DNA of 64,000 nt from Archivesica marissinica. Lineage: Eukaryota > Mollusca > Bivalvia > Venerida > Vesicomyidae. The notes under the pieces were generated by a model, which saw nothing but the letters and a program-made list of their open reading frames with translations, was not told the DNA's origin and did no database searches. The stretch lies in contig CM026387.1 in the NCBI GenBank assembly GCA_014843695.1, positions 77,750,106-77,814,105 of the forward strand, written 5' to 3'. Shown piece after piece: positions 13,601 through 23,704 of the stretch; position 1 is the first letter of the stretch; the number at the start of each line of letters is the position of its first letter. The translations under genes and the position numbers were made by a program.

Positions 13601-14640
13601 GTAGGCGGAAGCGTTCGATATCCAATATAGACCTGCAATCAGTAGGCATATAGTAACATATAAAATACAATACTGTCAAATGTGTATTAAGACACCACCA
13701 AAGAGCGATAGGCACAATACAGTCTCTTAATACCACATAAATTGAAAAAATGGTATCTTAATGCAAGTGATCTCTTTAATAGACATGGTCTTTCGAACAA
13801 GTTTGACGTTAAATAATAAATTAATGGTAATGAATTTATAGCAAATACATTAGCACATTTCTCAAGGTTGTCATGATTTCAATTGTCTACTAATGCCATA
13901 TATATATTATTATTATAATATTATATTAAAGACATTTGTTTTGTATTATTATGAAGATTCTTGAAGAAGCAAAGTTTGTGTTGCTATGGTGTGCCACTCC
14001 GGAATCACTTGTTCGACTAGACAAAAGTAGTCTGCCGAATGAAGAGACGAAATTACTTAAAGATTGGTATTTCCATAGACAATCACATGACAGTCTTATA
14101 GCGTACGTTGAGATGAAACTAGCCAAACAGAAATGTGAGCGGCTCTTTGCCCAAGTAAGAATTACAGATCACACTGATATAGAATCGCAACTTCAGAATA
14201 TTAAATATTATTAAGAAAGTTAAAAAATATATATATTAATTATATTCTTGTAATATTTCCATAGCAACTTAGTACCGCGTACATATTTAATTTAGATTAC
14301 TTTTAGATTTACAGTTGCACAATGTGACCGATAGTCGTAACGGAATGCTATTGAACCATGCTTCAGCACTGTCAGCGAAATTAGCCCAGAACTATTTTAA
14401 ATACGGATGTAAATGTACAAATACGCAGAAAAATAATTAACTGTATCTTGAAGCTGAAGTCATTCCAGAAATACTTTTGTTACAAGTTATCTCTTTATAG
14501 GTAACAACCCACTCCAAACTGATGGCAGGAGTTCACAAGAGTGAAATCAGTAAAGCTACTGGTATAGGTATCGAGAAAATAATGCTGCTAGAAACACTAT
14601 CATCATTTGATACAGAACAGCAATTCAGTAACAGAATTCA
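4470..14640 (+). CDS. RNF213: RNF213-like gene, second partial copy (copy A), nine exons
   Basis: Nine exons at 4470-4607, 6902-7064, 8107-8183, 8914-9055, 10182-10375, 11109-11294, 12159-12288, 13957-14154 and 14501-14640 repeat exons 9-17 of the main gene with the same splice sites and phases. Over about 456 codons only three residues differ. Introns carry most of the same SINEs and satellites. No stop or frameshift is visible, so nothing marks it as a pseudogene. The exons equivalent to 50947 and 51811 are absent because the sequence ends at the gap (17849), and the AAA4 core would lie before the window. It is most likely the other haplotype; a young tandem paralogue is possible. Confidence 0.88.
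4596..5103 (+). repeat. 20-bp array of fused acceptor-donor splice motifs (copy A)
   Basis: About 25 units of GTAAGGTCAGATTTCTACAG, with variants GTAATG, GTACGG, GTAACG and TCTATAG. The first unit straddles the exon 9 / intron junction: the last 12 exon bases (AGATTTCTATAG) and the first intron bases are the repeat. Each unit boundary reads CTACAG|GTAAGG, a pyrimidine-containing AG abutting a good 5' splice site. Confidence 0.95.
5104..6179 (+). other. Intron 9 sequence without recognisable features (copy A)
   Basis: AT-rich single-copy-like sequence between the 20-bp array and the S2 SINE; counterpart 38304-39380. I see no conserved reading frame or structure. Confidence 0.7.
6180..6448 (+). 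mobile_element. tRNA-derived SINE, family S2 (copy A)
   Basis: It has AATCCAGGGATCGCAGG and GGTTCGATCCC (B box), then a body with GTGCATGTAAAAGAACCAG and GGAGGTGTCGCTCATATGG, ending near CGTAAAACACACA. Confidence 0.85.
6902..7064 (+). CDS. RNF213: RNF213-like exon 10 (copy A)
   Basis: Matches the exon at 40104, with IIHCEEK in place of IIHFEEK at the end. The donor is AAG|GTAAAT, phase 0. An S1-type SINE with long target-site duplications lies about 130 bases downstream. Confidence 0.92.
7196..7465 (+). mobile_element. tRNA-derived SINE, family S1 (copy A)
   Basis: The head GTGGTCGAGTGGTTAAGG and later GGTTCGAGCC are pol III A- and B-box sequences of a tRNA-like promoter. The body has GAGCCTGCCCAGGAAAGG and ends near AACATATAAT. 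It is flanked by a long direct repeat (7172-7195 and 7466-7489, starting AATAGTTCATCATTG). Family labels S1-S4 are mine. Confidence 0.9.
7490..8106 (+). other. Intron 10 sequence without recognisable features (copy A)
   Basis: AT-rich; counterpart 40586-41224. Nothing supported. After exon 11, around 8300-8400, a short stretch with CGCATATAAGACGGG and TATAAGACGACCCCC on it may be an old MITE remnant. Confidence 0.6.
8107..8183 (+). CDS. RNF213: RNF213-like exon 11 (copy A)
   Basis: Identical in protein to the exon at 41225 (PKHSDPDCSPAGLVQACLF). The acceptor is CTCATTTCAG and the donor AAG|GTACAG. Confidence 0.85.
8481..8720 (-). mobile_element. tRNA-derived SINE, family S3 (copy A)
   Basis: Read on the minus strand it starts GGAAGTCGTGATAGCGCAG and has a B-box-like GGAGTTCGAGCC, then a body ending TATAAGTTGAAATAAC. 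Flanked by CAGAGTGCTT on both sides (8471-8480 and 8721-8730). Confidence 0.9.
8914..9055 (+). CDS. RNF213: RNF213-like exon 12 (copy A)
   Basis: Identical in protein to the exon at 42033 (ESRYLLLLTENYGALS, SFRSDQEYTQ). The acceptor is ATATACAG and the donor CAG|GTACAC. Confidence 0.94.
9346..9480 (+). mobile_element. tRNA-derived SINE, family S4, partial (copy A)
   Basis: GGCGCAGTGGTTAGCACG (A box) and CCCGGGTTCGATCCTCGG (B box), then a body with GAGATGGGTACTCTGGTTTC. Confidence 0.82.
9942..10140 (-). mobile_element. S2 SINE, 3' and middle part (copy A)
   Basis: Minus-strand S2 body (GAAGAGATTAGTCATTTTAG, GTGTAAAGCACCGACACG, GGATCGGACC on the plus strand). It ends 40 bases before the exon 13 acceptor and may supply part of its intron end. 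Confidence 0.82.
10182..10375 (+). CDS. RNF213: RNF213-like exon 13 (copy A)
   Basis: Identical in protein to the exon at 43301 (DALNQYYVYFGG, GLGTHRVKC). The donor is TTCAG|GTAAGA. Confidence 0.95.
10765..11016 (-). mobile_element. S4 SINE (copy A)
   Basis: Minus-orientation S4 element, with the tRNA-like head at the right end (GGATCGAACCCGGGTTGC, GCGCCACTGCGCTAATCAG on the plus strand). Confidence 0.82.
11109..11294 (+). CDS. RNF213: RNF213-like exon 14 (copy A)
   Basis: Identical in protein to the exon at 44204 (VYKKFPIPLINRLEKHF). The donor CAGTT|GTATGT is followed by a clean array of about eight more 69-bp units, each carrying the exon end and donor. Confidence 0.92.
11270..11860 (+). 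repeat. 69-bp array built on the exon 14 end and donor (copy A)
   Basis: About nine units with period 69. Each contains AGACATACAGGAATG, then GACAGTT and the donor GTATGT, that is the last bases of exon 14 and its 5' splice site, followed by intron bases ending TTTGTAACACAG. One short unit near 11341-11375 is truncated. The last unit is degenerate (GTGAAATACAGGATTG). Confidence 0.93.
12159..12288 (+). CDS. RNF213: RNF213-like exon 15 (copy A)
   Basis: Identical in protein to the exon at 45014 (LGDVFIGYHDDTCSAIV). The acceptor is TGGTTTCAG and the donor CAG|GTAACT. Confidence 0.93.
12350..12475 (+). mobile_element. S1 SINE, 5' part only (copy A)
   Basis: tRNA-like head (GTGGTCGAGTGGTTACGG, GTGTTCGAGCC) and GTCTCATTTATATG; the body after GGCAGTTTC is missing. 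The counterpart in copy B is at about 45199-45322. Confidence 0.85.
12927..13192 (+). mobile_element. S1 SINE, complete (copy A)
   Basis: 266-bp element with A box GTGGTCGAGTGGTTAAGG and B box GGTTCGAGCC. It is flanked by the direct repeat GATTCATCTTTA (12915-12926 and 13193-13204). Confidence 0.92.
13205..13956 (+). other. Intron 15 sequence without recognisable features (copy A)
   Basis: AT-rich; counterpart 46060-46811. No gene signal seen on either strand. Confidence 0.65.
13957..14154 (+). CDS. RNF213: RNF213-like exon 16 (copy A)
   Basis: Same as the exon at 46812 but CATPESLV in place of CATPDSLV. The acceptor ATTATGAAG is weak. The donor is CAA|GTAAGA. Confidence 0.9.
14501..14640 (+). 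CDS. RNF213: RNF213-like exon 17 (copy A)
   Basis: Identical in protein to the exon at 47354 (VTTHSKLMAGVHKSE). The donor is CA|GTAAGT. It is the last exon of this copy before the gap. Confidence 0.88.
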
Positions 14641-14773
14641 GTAAGTATCATAAATAAATAAGCATAATTATGTAGCCAATTAGGGATGGCAACAAATTGT
14701 GATTTTGGAAATCTAATGATCTTCTGAACGAATATTCGCTAATTTCTTGAACATTCGAAATATACACGTTTTA

Positions 14774-14852
14774 GTGGAAGTCGTGATAGCGCAGTGGTAG
14801 CGCGTTCGCTTCAGGTGCGAAAGGCCCGGAGTTTGAACCATGCTGGGGCCAT
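14774..14852 (+). mobile_element. S3 SINE, tRNA-like head only (copy A)
   Basis: GGAAGTCGTGATAGCGCAG with GGAGTTTGAACC and then unrelated sequence; a 5' fragment. The counterpart in copy B starts at about 47629. Confidence 0.8.
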
Positions 14853-15246
14853 TGCGAGTGTTATTAGTATAAGTTGTAAGAACAATCAAACTAAAATAAA
14901 TTTATATAAACTACACATTTTTCCTTTCTGTTTTGCAGCACCATTTCTGGTTGAAAATGGTGGTATTGGAATTATATAAACGTGACGTCTGCTTAGGTCT
15001 TTAGTTAGCCAGATATTTATAAAGTTTAACATATTCAGCATTTTACAGCCATTGTGAATGCAAAACATCCCGTATCTTTACGAATAAATATGGCCTGTGC
15101 TGATTGTTCCATAATCACTGAATGCATATAGTTGACTCTGGTGGGTCCGAGAATCTAACATTTCTCTGTATGGGAAAGCTTGAAGCAATAACTTTAATAT
15201 TTGAACAATTTTAATTAGGCAAAACAATCTCTTTTTATTGACTTCC

Positions 15247-15560
15247 AGGCGCGTAGCTAGGCCTACGCATGTACGCACGTGCGTACGATTTATTTTGACA
15301 GTTCCTGAAAATGAAATAAATGCGAAAAATACAATATAGGCTAAACTGGATCGTAAAGGGGTAAGGGGGGCACTGACATTGATCATTCACTAGAAAGTAG
15401 ACATGAACGAAATGCCAACAGATATTGATTGTAGCTGATGTTCATAGTAGGCAAAAGTCACCTTAGACCATGTAGTGGGATAAAAAAATCTCCGGGTGGA
15501 ACATGCCCCCGGACCCCCTAGAATGGTGCGTAATCCATATGTAGGTCTAGCTACGCGCCT
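15247..15560. mobile_element. 314-bp non-autonomous DNA transposon, copy A only
   Basis: Terminal inverted repeats of about 20 bases: AGGCGCGTAGCTAGGCCTAC at the left and the reverse complement of AGGCGCGTAGCTAGACCTAC at the right. Flanked by GACTTCC on both sides (15240-15246 and 15561-15567). Copy B (around 48064-48072) has a single GACTTCC and no insert, so the empty site is preserved. Ends resemble hAT-type MITEs, but the superfamily is not certain from a 7-8 bp duplication. Confidence 0.9.
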
Positions 15561-15929
15561 GACTTCCGATGGAACCGGATAGCATCCAGAACTGTCCTAG
15601 CGATATGCTACACCGTCATTCTAGAGTTTACAACAACAACAATATTCATTGCGTTAAGTGTGTTCATTATACTTATAGCATTATAAATAATATAGGTGAA
15701 ATAAACATGGTTTAGTTATCTGAAAGTAAATTGTAAATGTATTAATTTTGTGGAATATATTAATATAAACAACTACTTTTGCTAGAGTGTTGAATATCGT
15801 AGGTTCAAAATGATACCTTATCGAATGAAATTAACATCTTGCCATTTTAGCAAAGTAAATAAACGTTGAAAGATTTACTACATTGGTTTTTGAGGTTAAT
15901 GAAGTCAGTTGTTCAAATTTATATCTAGG

Positions 15930-17600
15930 TGGCCTTGATGTAAAATATTTTGTGACATATACGAATGAGATGGTATTCGTTTCCAATGAAATTTAGATTA
16001 CAGTTTATGCAGATGCGTTCGTTTCTAGGTTGGTTCGCATATCTTCCAGTTTCGATTTGTAAGTCGTGTGATGACGTTCTAAAACGATATAGCGGTTCTA
16101 AAATTTGGTTCGGTGGTTATATTAAAGTAGGATTCGAGGTCCAAATTATATTTCGAAAGTACATGAGATTCTAGATGTCTGGCATTATTAATCACTGCGT
16201 ACCAGTTTTGTCGGTATTCATCAAGAAATCTTTGCTTGAGTTGTATGTAGTCAGTTAGCATGTTATACTGATTAGTCCAAATATAGGATAATCCACTATT
16301 GTCTAGCATTGTTTTTATTTGGTATGCATGCCCAATTGGTACCATTATAAGATATGCCTATGTCGATATCAGTTTTTAACATATTATGGACTTTTAAAAG
16401 GATTGACGTTTCTGGTTTTGCTAAGAGGGATATCCAATATTTAACCATTTCTAGTTCTAATAACTATCGTGGGGAATCTACCAAGTTCTCCATTACGTGC
16501 TTCAATATTTGTAGATCGGTTTACAGTTTGCGGCAAAATGTAGTATGAATTAAATAATATATTTCGGTTCTTCATTACCACATATTTCAGCTGCATGATT
16601 TAATGTTGGTTGTACTAGAGTATTAAATAATTTCATCTTCTGTGGGATAGGCATATGTATGTGTTAACAAATCACGAATAGTTTGTGTAAAGGGTAAGCA
16701 GCACCTTGTGCAATTCTGATACGAGTCCTGTTTCATTTTGTTTTTAAGCAGATGTATTCCAATATATACATTCACAAACAATACATGTACACACAGTCAA
16801 AAAAGTAAGTATATATGAAAGGATTAAAACATAAACAGAACTTATATAGTTTCTCTTCTTAGTTTTATTTACCGTTCTTAAATATGAAACGAAGTATTTA
16901 ATATTATCTACAATTTCTAATGGCTTATCGTATAAGGTGAAATCATATCGTGTTGGTCTGCCTAGTTCTAAGATCATGACCATAGTTTTATTAATATTCA
17001 TCGCAACACCATTGGCTTTACTATAGAGTTCTATATGTAACTGTCGGTATGTTGGATTAGTTTATGAAACAAGTGTGCATTGTCGATTTTGTCGAACATT
17101 TTCTCCCAATCTAGGAAGGCAACATAACGTTTTTTTTTCTTTTCTGCAAATGTTTTTGTGATTAAAGCATGTAATATGTATATACAATCAATAGTGGACA
17201 TGCCTTTTTGGAGTCCACAATGATATTATTAGTTGAAGACCATTTGGTGAGTCTATATATATATATATATATGTGGTCCGAATTTTCCGAATATATATAT
17301 ATTACTAGTGCCTTGTTAGGAACAATCGACATATTATTTATTTGATAAAAGCTTAGAATAAATGGTTGATAAAATATTTATGAGTGTAATTATACCTCTT
17401 TATATTTTGGTTTCATTAGAGTCGCCCCTTTTCAATTTTGGGACAATTATACCCTTGCCGCCCCAGCTACGTAAATGTTCTCCATTAATAAATATTATAT
17501 TAAATAATTTAATTAAAACCGTTGAAATAATGTCAAACGACTTTTTGAATACGTTGGCTATTAAGTTATCGGCTTTTTCGATTGTTTTGTGAAAATAAAG
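15930..17600 (-). mobile_element. Degraded fragment of a related LINE (copy A)
   Basis: Minus-strand pieces resemble the LINE at 18.9 kb. Near 17400-17603 is NGEHLRSWGG and IIVPKLKRG (compare NGEYPKSWG, IIVPVFKGG). Near 16880-17000 is MVMILELGRPTRYDF (compare IMIFELGRHTSHDF). Near 16079-16345 is AYQIKTMLDNSGLSYIW (compare AYQVKTILNEIGMSDVW). There are many frameshifts and stops. Confidence 0.8.
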
Positions 17601-17848
17601 CATTTTTTACCGCATATAATTTACATTTAGACTCATGGAGCCTTAGTCAGTATTTTGATTTGTTCTCTTTATTGTTTTCCAAACTCCTTTCTCAATTGTA
17701 TTATATATTAAGAAGTTTAATTTTATGACCTCTGTTAAATCAATTAGTATCACCTGTAATTAAGCAAAGTGTCATCATCTGCCTTTGTTAATTCGAACCA
17801 TAATTACAACAATTTTTCGCACCTCCGGTCATGCATGGGGCCATTCTT

Positions 17849-18848
17849 NNNNNNNNNNNNNNNNNNNNNNNNNNNNNNNNNNNNNNNNNNNNNNNNNNNN
17901 NNNNNNNNNNNNNNNNNNNNNNNNNNNNNNNNNNNNNNNNNNNNNNNNNNNNNNNNNNNNNNNNNNNNNNNNNNNNNNNNNNNNNNNNNNNNNNNNNNNN
18001 NNNNNNNNNNNNNNNNNNNNNNNNNNNNNNNNNNNNNNNNNNNNNNNNNNNNNNNNNNNNNNNNNNNNNNNNNNNNNNNNNNNNNNNNNNNNNNNNNNNN
18101 NNNNNNNNNNNNNNNNNNNNNNNNNNNNNNNNNNNNNNNNNNNNNNNNNNNNNNNNNNNNNNNNNNNNNNNNNNNNNNNNNNNNNNNNNNNNNNNNNNNN
18201 NNNNNNNNNNNNNNNNNNNNNNNNNNNNNNNNNNNNNNNNNNNNNNNNNNNNNNNNNNNNNNNNNNNNNNNNNNNNNNNNNNNNNNNNNNNNNNNNNNNN
18301 NNNNNNNNNNNNNNNNNNNNNNNNNNNNNNNNNNNNNNNNNNNNNNNNNNNNNNNNNNNNNNNNNNNNNNNNNNNNNNNNNNNNNNNNNNNNNNNNNNNN
18401 NNNNNNNNNNNNNNNNNNNNNNNNNNNNNNNNNNNNNNNNNNNNNNNNNNNNNNNNNNNNNNNNNNNNNNNNNNNNNNNNNNNNNNNNNNNNNNNNNNNN
18501 NNNNNNNNNNNNNNNNNNNNNNNNNNNNNNNNNNNNNNNNNNNNNNNNNNNNNNNNNNNNNNNNNNNNNNNNNNNNNNNNNNNNNNNNNNNNNNNNNNNN
18601 NNNNNNNNNNNNNNNNNNNNNNNNNNNNNNNNNNNNNNNNNNNNNNNNNNNNNNNNNNNNNNNNNNNNNNNNNNNNNNNNNNNNNNNNNNNNNNNNNNNN
18701 NNNNNNNNNNNNNNNNNNNNNNNNNNNNNNNNNNNNNNNNNNNNNNNNNNNNNNNNNNNNNNNNNNNNNNNNNNNNNNNNNNNNNNNNNNNNNNNNNNNN
18801 NNNNNNNNNNNNNNNNNNNNNNNNNNNNNNNNNNNNNNNNNNNNNNNN
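17849..18848. other. Assembly gap, exactly 1000 Ns
   Basis: A round-number run of N, as scaffolders place between contigs of unknown distance. It separates the end of copy A from a contig that starts just before the LINE. Confidence 0.99.
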
Positions 18849-18966
18849 TGACATGTAAAGTGCGAGGCAATTGATTTTTAGCTCTGTGTTTTTTGGACTT
18901 TTTAACATATTTAAAGGATAATGTGGAAAATAATTTTGTGCCAGGATAACATTTGATAAAATCTAC

Positions 18967-20097
18967 ATGTCAGACCAACAAAATCTGTCAAAAAAGGAAA
19001 GGAAAAGACTAAAACAGACTGACAAAAGAAAAGCCAGCAGTTCACCTGGATCTGACAATGACGGCCATATTTTACCTGTGCATAGTTCGAACGCAACGAG
19101 CGTGACATGTTCTATCCCAGATTTATACCAGGTTAGTCAAGACTATGTACACTCAGTTATGAACCCATCTACTACACCAACAATGAACATCGGGCAACAA
19201 ATCCCGTTTGGCATTCATACACTACAGAATATGCAATCCCCTCAAACACCGAGCGTATTTTCGTTGCCACAAGGACCGACAACTCCACCGAACTGGGCGG
19301 TAACACTGATAGAGGATGTTAAAACTATTAAAGCTTCTCTTCCAAAAATCGACCAAATTGAACTGACAGTGAACTCTATGAGTTTGAAGGTTTCGGAGAT
19401 GGAAACTAAAATATGTGCATTGGACACTAAAGTCAATGATATAGAACAGTCAATGACCTTTATAAACAAAGGGTTTGAAACCCAACAAGCTGACCTGAAT
19501 AATTCCAAGGGGGATATTAAGAAACTACAGACAATGTGTACCAACATGGATAAAACTATTAAGGAGTACATAACACGTGAAGAAAAAGCAAACGACAAAC
19601 TGCTAGAACTAGAAGCTAGATCCATGAGAGATAACCTCATATTTTACGGCCTACAAGAACCACCAAGACCGAAAGTAGGTGAGGATCCACAACCAGATAG
19701 ATGTGAGAAATTAATTAAAGGACTAATTTCTGACACATTGCAAATCGACACAACAAACATGCAATTTGAACGAGTCCACAGGCTAGGTGGTGATCTTGCA
19801 AAAAAAACACGTCCAATAGTGGCTAAGTTCCAACATTATCCAGACCGAGAAGCAGTTCGATTTCAATCTTATGATGAGGTCATCAAGAATGCGCTCAAGA
19901 TACAAAATCAAGGAGTGGGTATACAATCGCCTCAACAGTACAGGGATGCCAGAAAGGCACTGTACGAATACACGAAAACCATGGGAGCACGTGGAGATAG
20001 AGCTCGCATAGTAGGTACAAAGTTATACGTGAACAATAAATTAACAATGAAATACCTGGATGGGAAAGTGATCGATTGTGTAAATCCCGAGATATAG
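18967..20097 (+). CDS. LINE ORF1 protein
   Basis: Intact 376-codon frame starting ATG at 18967 and ending TAG at 20097. The N-terminus is basic (KKERKRLKQTDKRKASSS), then a Ser/Pro/Thr-rich region to about residue 115, a heptad-like stretch around 120-215 (SMSLKVSEMETKICALD, INKGFETQQADL), then LEARSMRDNLIFYGLQE, an RRM-like fold start typical of L1 ORF1p, and ERVHRLGG followed by RPIVAKF. The role is RNA binding and chaperoning in the retrotransposition particle. It has no visible lesion, unlike ORF2. Confidence 0.85.
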   Translation: MSDQQNLSKKERKRLKQTDKRKASSSPGSDNDGHILPVHSSNATSVTCSIPDLYQVSQDYVHSVMNPSTTPTMNIGQQIPFGIHTLQNMQSPQTPSVFSLPQGPTTPPNWAVTLIEDVKTIKASLPKIDQIELTVNSMSLKVSEMETKICALDTKVNDIEQSMTFINKGFETQQADLNNSKGDIKKLQTMCTNMDKTIKEYITREEKANDKLLELEARSMRDNLIFYGLQEPPRPKVGEDPQPDRCEKLIKGLISDTLQIDTTNMQFERVHRLGGDLAKKTRPIVAKFQHYPDREAVRFQSYDEVIKNALKIQNQGVGIQSPQQYRDARKALYEYTKTMGARGDRARIVGTKLYVNNKLTMKYLDGKVIDCVNPEI

Positions 20098-23000
20098 AGA
20101 TGTCAAGAGAAGGACTTAAAAATCATATCATGGAACGTGAATGGGTTAGCTCGTAAAATACTAGACCCAGATTTCATTAACAACATTAAAAATTATGATA
20201 TCATATTTTTGTCGGAAACATGGATTTCAAATAATACACATATTAATCTTGACATAAGTGACTATGACAGTGAACATTTGCATGGAAATAAAACTGCTAA
20301 CATCCGTAAAGGACGATATAGCGGTGGAATAAGTATATACTATAAACAATCACTTAGAAACAGTATAAAGATCATAGAAAAAATCCAAAATGGAATTATA
20401 TGGGTCGAACTATGTAAAGATTTATTTGAATTTCAGGAGAATGTTTATATTTGTTGTACGTATATTCCGCCCAATAATTCTACTGTAATTGATACCAACA
20501 ATTTTGACTTCTTTGAAAAAATAGAATCGGGTCTAGAAAAATATAAGTTACTAGGAAAATGCTTTGTCATTGGAGATTTAAATAGTCGTACTTCTAATTC
20601 ATCTGATTTGTTAGATTATGACATGCATATTGATAATGACAACCAACTGTCAAATATTGTAAACATACCTCCACGTGTTTCGAAGGATCATGTGGCCGAG
20701 GCTTGATTGAGCTCTTCCATTCAACTTCGTTTGTTATAGGTAACGGTCGTCTACATAGCGACCGAGATATAGGAGATTATACATTCCATTCATTAAATGG
20801 GTCAAGTGTCGTGGATTACCTATTGTTAAATATTGATGATTTTCATTGTGTTTCTGATTTTTGTATATTGCAAACAAATGAGTTTTCAGACCATTCTGGA
20901 TTGACATTAAATATTACGATGAATCAACAACAGACAAGTAACACTAATTCGGTAGGCACGGAGACATTTATAAACTGGGATGAGTCGAAAGTAAATGAAT
21001 TTCAACAAACATTGTTTACCAACAAAGATGATATTTCCTGTCTGATCGATGATATTCACAATAATGATAATATTGATTCAATAGCAGATGCCTTTACTGA
21101 TATTCTATATGACTGTACAAAACATGTATTTGGAAAAACACGTAAAATTAATCCTAATATAAATTCATACAAAGGATATAATAAGAAACCGTGGTTCAAC
21201 ACTGACTGCTATAATGCAAGATTGAGGTTCAAATTTGCTAGAAACGCTTTTATAAGAAATAAAGTTGATATTCAATTGAGGCAAGAATATATCAATTGTA
21301 AGGCACAGTATAATCGTATAAAACGAACTCAAAAAAATAATTATAATATAAAGCAAAAGCAAACATTAAAAAACCTAAGTAAATCCCAACCACGAAACTT
21401 TTGGAAGAAGGTAAAGAGTCGGTTATGAAAAAGCGCCCAACAGCAATAAATCTAAAAAAGAAGAAAAAAAACCTTACAACAACAGGACATAGACACAAAC
21501 AAAACAAATCATACAAGCAAGGGTGCGGGGGGGGGGGGGGGAGATATTTAAAGGACACAACCCCGAGACACATAACACAGAAACACAAAAACAAACATAC
21601 AACAACAAACACACTAGGCTATAACAGGTAATTTGCGGCTGACGGAGGGAACGACCATGTGAGATTTATATAACCATTTTAAAACATTATACAGTACCGG
21701 CAACGAGGAAACACCAGAACATATAAATATAAACTCTGACATTCAAGATGATGATCTCGATCAGGAAATCACAATGTTAGAAATTAAGGACGCTGTTTAT
21801 TCTCAAAATAATAATAAAAGCAGTGGTCTAGATTCTATAATTGCAGAAATATATAAAATCTCATTTCCTGAAATCTCGCCTCTAATATTAGCACTGTTCA
21901 ATAGAATCTTTCAAAATGGAGAATATCCAAAGTCTTGGGGATCGGGTATTATAGTTCCAGTGTTCAAAGGGGGACACATTGAGGATCCCAAAAATTATAG
22001 AGGTATAACATTAATAAATATTATCTCAAAAATTTACTCACAGGTATTATTAAACCGTTTAACAAAATGGTCTATTAAACACAAGAAAATTATAGATAAC
22101 CAATATGGATTTCAAAAGGGAAAATCGACTGCAGACTGCATATTCATGTTACATTCTATTATTGCAAAAACACTAAATTCTCATAAGAAGCTCTATGTAG
22201 CCTTTATCGATTTCGAAAAATGTTTCGACAAACTTGAAAGATCGTTTATATTTAATAAATTACTACGTGAACAAGTTAGCTCTAAATACGTAAATGCTAT
22301 GAAGAATATGTATAGCGCCGTTAAGGCAGCTGTCAGGTTTAATAAAAATCTTTCTCCATTTTTCGAATCCAATATAGGAGCAAAACAAGGTGATCCGAGT
22401 TCAAGTTTGCTATTTCTATTCTTTGTTAATGATCTTGTAAATAACATAGATAATAACATCGACGGTTTATTTACGTTAGATGATATGAAATTGTATATAT
22501 TATTATTTGCGGATGATGCTGCAATATTTGCACATACTCCGGAAGCACTTCAGTCTATGTTAAGCGACTTACACACGTACTGCACAACTTGAGGTCTAAC
22601 AGTCAATACCAAAAAGACAAAGATTATGATATTTGAACTAGGACGACATACATCTCATGATTTTATTCTTAATAATACAGTTTTAGAAGTAGTAAAATCG
22701 TTTAAGTATTTAGGGATACATTTGTTTTAAAATGGCCATTGGGTTCGTACCCAAAAGAAACTTGCGCAGCACTCATTATACGCATTACACAATTTATTCA
22801 TAGTATTCAACCAATTAGAATTATCTATATCCGAAAAATGTAAATTATTTGATAGTATGGTAGGTTCAATATTAAGCTATAGTTCAGAAGTATTTGGTTA
22901 TCATGACTGTAAAAATATAGAGCTTGTACATTGTAAATTCATGCGAAAAATACTATGTGTTAAAAAATCCACAAATCTTGATGGATTATACGGGGAATTA

Positions 23001-23704
23001 GGAAGACACCCAATGAAAATACAACGTAAATTAACTATCATCAAACATTGGCTAAAAATATTAAAATTAGAAAATAACACCTTAATTAAATATATGTATA
23101 ATACTCTAAAATACGATGCTGATAATAATAACTCATACAATGGAAATAACTGGGCATATCAGGTGAAAACTATATTGAATGAAATAGGAATGTCGGATGT
23201 ATGGTTAAATCAAACCAATTATAATTTTAATTTTCAAATGGTCAAACTTAGAATATTGGATATGTATAAACAAGTATGGTACTCCAATATTAATAACTCA
23301 AATAGATTATCTACATATAGTGTATACAAACATGAATTCATACTAGAGGACTATCTAAAAATCATAAATATAAATAAATATAGAATTAGTCTGACAAAAT
23401 TCCGGTTATCTTCGCATAATCTAGCGATAGAAAGGGTAGACACGTTAATATTCCCAGAGAAGATCGAAAATGTTTGCAATGTACTATGAATGTAATCGAA
23501 AATGAATTTCACTTCCTACTGGTCTGTCCAAAATACTATGATTTACGTAGAACACTTTTTAAGCCATATTTTTGTCATTGGCCGACACTACACAAATTTG
23601 ATAATCTAATGAGCTCTAGTAACCCAAAATTAATTCATAATCTATCAAAATATTTGCATTTCGCTTCTAAAGAAAGAGAACGAACAATTAATGAGCTCAT
23701 ATGA
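20098..23704 (+). pseudogene. LINE ORF2: endonuclease, reverse transcriptase, C-terminal zinc knuckle; broken
   Basis: The apurinic endonuclease domain begins IISWNVNGL and has FLSETW, GDLNSR and, after a frameshift near 20690, VVDYLL and SDHSGL. The reverse transcriptase runs from about 21.7 to 22.7 kb with NYRGITL, FIDFEKCFD, GAKQGDPSS and the active-site box FADDA. The C-terminus has a C-x2-C ... H-x4-C knuckle near 23.47-23.53 kb. Lesions: frameshifts near 20690 and 23445, TGA at 22590, TAA near 22728, and an A/G-rich insertion at about 21430-21650. It cannot make a working protein. Confidence 0.88.

Noticed and set aside
7196..14852. tRNA genes at the A/B-box sequences (for example GTGGTCGAGTGGTTAAGG ... 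GGTTCGAGCC)
   Set aside because: They recur with the same long non-tRNA tails and with target-site duplications, and do not fold to full acceptor stems as written. They are SINE heads.
17769..18908. Reading frames spanning the N runs
   Set aside because: They are translations of unknown bases and carry no information.
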